DNA of 64,000 nt, taken from contig OZ022247.1 in assembly GCA_963978895.1 (NCBI GenBank), forward strand, positions 20,927,658-20,991,657. The letters are read 5' to 3'. Every line of letters begins with the position of its first letter. Position 1 is the stretch's first letter. A program made the translations under genes and the position numbers. Source of the stretch: Erpobdella octoculata (lineage: Eukaryota; Annelida; Clitellata; Hirudinida; Erpobdellidae). Below are positions 60,001 through 63,000 of this stretch, piece after piece. The notes beneath the pieces were generated by a model, which ran no database searches, was not told the origin of the DNA, and worked only from the letters and a program-made list of their open reading frames with translations.

Positions 60001-63000
60001 TGTGGTTGTTGGTGTTGTTGTACTTTCTGTTGTAGTAGATTCAGTTGTGGTTGTTGGTGTTGTAGTACTTTCTGTTGTAGTAGATTCAGTTGTGGTAGTT
60101 GGTGTTGTTGTCGATTCTGTTGTAGTAGATTCAGTTGTGGTTGTTGGTGTTGTTGTACTTTCTGTTGTAGTAGATTCAGTTGTGGTAGTTGGTGTTGTTG
60201 TCGATTCTGTTGTAGTAGATTCAGTTGTTGTTGTTGGTGTTGTTGTACTTTCTGTTGTAGTAGATTCAGTTGTGGTTGTTGGTGTTGTAGTACTTTCTGT
60301 TGTAGTAGATTCAGTTGTGGTAGTTGGTGTTGTAGTACTTTCTGTTGTAGTAGATTCAGTTGTGGTTGTTGGTGTTGTAGTACTTTCTGTTGTAGTAGAT
60401 TCAGTTGTGGTAGTTGGTGTTGTAGTACTTTCTGTTGTAGTAGATTCAGTTGTGGTAATTGGTGTTGTTGTCGATTCTGTTGTAGTAGATTCAGTTGTGG
60501 TTGTTGGTGTTGTTGTACTTTCTGTTGTAGTAGATTCAGTTGTGGTTGTTGGTGTTGTAGTACTTTCTGTTGTAGTAGATTCAGTTGTGGTAGTTGGTGT
60601 TGTTGTCGATTCTGTTGTAGTAGATTCAGTTGTGGTTGTTGGTGTTGTTGTACTTTCTGTTGTAGTAGATTCAGTTGTGGTTGTTGGTGTTGTAGTACTT
60701 TCTGTTGTAGTAGATTCAGTTGTGGTTGTTGGTGTTGTAGTACTTTCTGTTGTAGTAGATTCAGTTGTGGTAGTTGGTGTTGTTGTCGATTCGGTAGTAG
60801 TAGATTCAGTTGTGGTTGTTGGTGTTGTAGTACTTTCTGTTGTAGTAGATTCAGTTGTGGTAGTTGGTGTTGTTGTTGATTCGGTAGTAGTAGATTCAGT
60901 TGTGGTAGTTGGTGTTGTTGTCAATTCTGTTGTAGTAGATTCAGTTGTGGTTGTTGGTGTTGTTGTCGATTCGGTAGTAGTAGATTCAGTTGTTGTTGTT
61001 GGTGTTGTAGTACTTTCTGTTGTAGTAGATTCAGTTGTGGTAGTGGGTGTTGTTGTCGATTCGGTAGAAGTAGATTCAGTTGTGGTTGTTGGTGTTGTAG
61101 TACTTTCTGTTGTAGTAGATTCAGTTGTGGTAGTTGGTGTTGTTGTTGTTTCGGTAGTAGTAGATTCAGTTGTGGTAGTTGGTGTTGTAGTACTTTCTGT
61201 TGTAGTAGATTCAGTTGTTGTAGTTGGTGTTGTTGTCGATTCTGTTGTAGTAGATTCAGTTGTGGTAGTTGGTGTTGTAGTACTTTCTGTTGTAGTAGAT
61301 TCAGTTGTGGTAGTTGGTGTTGTTGTCGATTCTGTTGTTGTAGGTTCAGTTGTGGTAGTTGGTGTTGTTGTACTTTCTGTTGTAGTAGATTCAGTTGTTG
61401 TTGTTGGTGTTGTAGTACTTTCTGTTGTAGTAGATTCAGTTGTGGTAGTTGGTGTTGTTGTCGATTCTGTTGTAGTAGATTCAGTTGTGGTTGTTGGTGT
61501 TGTTGTACTTTCTGTTGTAGTAGATTCAGTTGTGGTTGTTGGTGTTGTAGTACTTTCTGTTGTAGTAGATTCAGTTGTGGTTGTTGGTGTTGTTGTACTT
61601 TCTGTTGTAGTAGATTCAGTTGTGGTAGTTGGTGTTGTTGTTGATTCGGTAGTAGATTCAGTTGTGGTAGTTGGTGTTGTTGTTGATTCGGTAGTAGTAG
61701 ATTCAGTTGTGGTAGTTGGTGTTGTAGTACTTTCTGTTGTAGTAGATTCAGTTGTGGTAGTTGGTGTTGTTGTCGATTCTGTTGTAGTAGATTCAGTTGT
61801 GGTTGTTGGTGTTGTTGTACTTTCTGTTGTAGTAGATTCAGTTGTTGTTGTTGGTGTTGTAGTACTTTCTGTTGTAGTAGATTCAGTTGTGGTAGTTGGT
61901 GTTGTTGTCGATTCTGTTGTAGTAGATTCAGTTGTGGTTGTTGGTGTTGTTGTACTTTCTGTTGTAGTAGATTCAGTTGTGGTTGTTGGTGTTGTAGTAC
62001 TTTCTGTTGTAGTAGATTCAGTTGTGGTTGTTGGTGTTGTAGTACTTTCTGTTGTAGTAGATTCAGTTGTGGTAGTTGGTGTTGTTGTTGATTCGGTAGT
62101 AGATTCAGTTGTGGTAGTTGGTGTTGTAGTACTTTCTGTTGTAGTAGATTCAGTTTTGGTAGTTGGTGTTGTTGTCGATTCTGTTGTTGTAGATTCAGTT
62201 GTGGTTGTTGGTGTTGTTGTACTTTCTGTTGTAGTAGATTCAGTTGTGGTTGTTGGTGTTGTAGTACTTTCTGTTGTAGTAGATTCAGTTGTGGTAGTTG
62301 GTGTTGTTGTCGATTCTGTTGTAGTAGATTCAGTTGTGGTTGTTGGTGTTGTTGTACTTTCTGTTGTAGTAGATTCAGTTGTGGTAGTTGGTGTTGTTGT
62401 CGATTCTGTTGTAGTAGATTCAGTTGTTGTTGTTGGTGTTGTTGTACTTTCTGTTGTAGTAGATTCAGTTGTGGTTGTTGGTGTTGTAGTACTTTCTGTT
62501 GTAGTAGATTCAGTTGTGGTAGTTGGTGTTGTAGTACTTTCTGTTGTAGTAGATTCAGTTGTGGTTGTTGGTGTTGTAGTACTTTCTGTTGTAGTAGATT
62601 CAGTTGTGGTAGTTGGTGTTGTAGTACTTTCTGTTGTAGTAGATTCAGTTGTGGTAGTTGGTGTTGTAGTACTTTCTGTTGTAGTAGATTCAGTTGTGGT
62701 TGTTGGTGTTGTTGTACTTTCTGTTGTAGTAGATTCAGTTGTGGTTGTTGGTGTTGTAGTACTTTCTGTTGTAGTAGATTCAGTTGTGGTAGTTGGTGTT
62801 GTTGTCGATTCTGTTGTAGTAGATTCAGTTGTGGTAGTTGGTGTTGTTGTCGATTCTGTTGTAGTAGATTCAGTTGTGGTTGTTGGTGTTGCTGTACTTT
62901 CTGTTGAAGTAGATTCAGTTGTGGTTGTTGGTGTTGTAGTACTTTCTGTTGTAGTAGATTCAGTTGTGGTAGTTGGTGTTGTAGTACTTTCTGTTGTAGT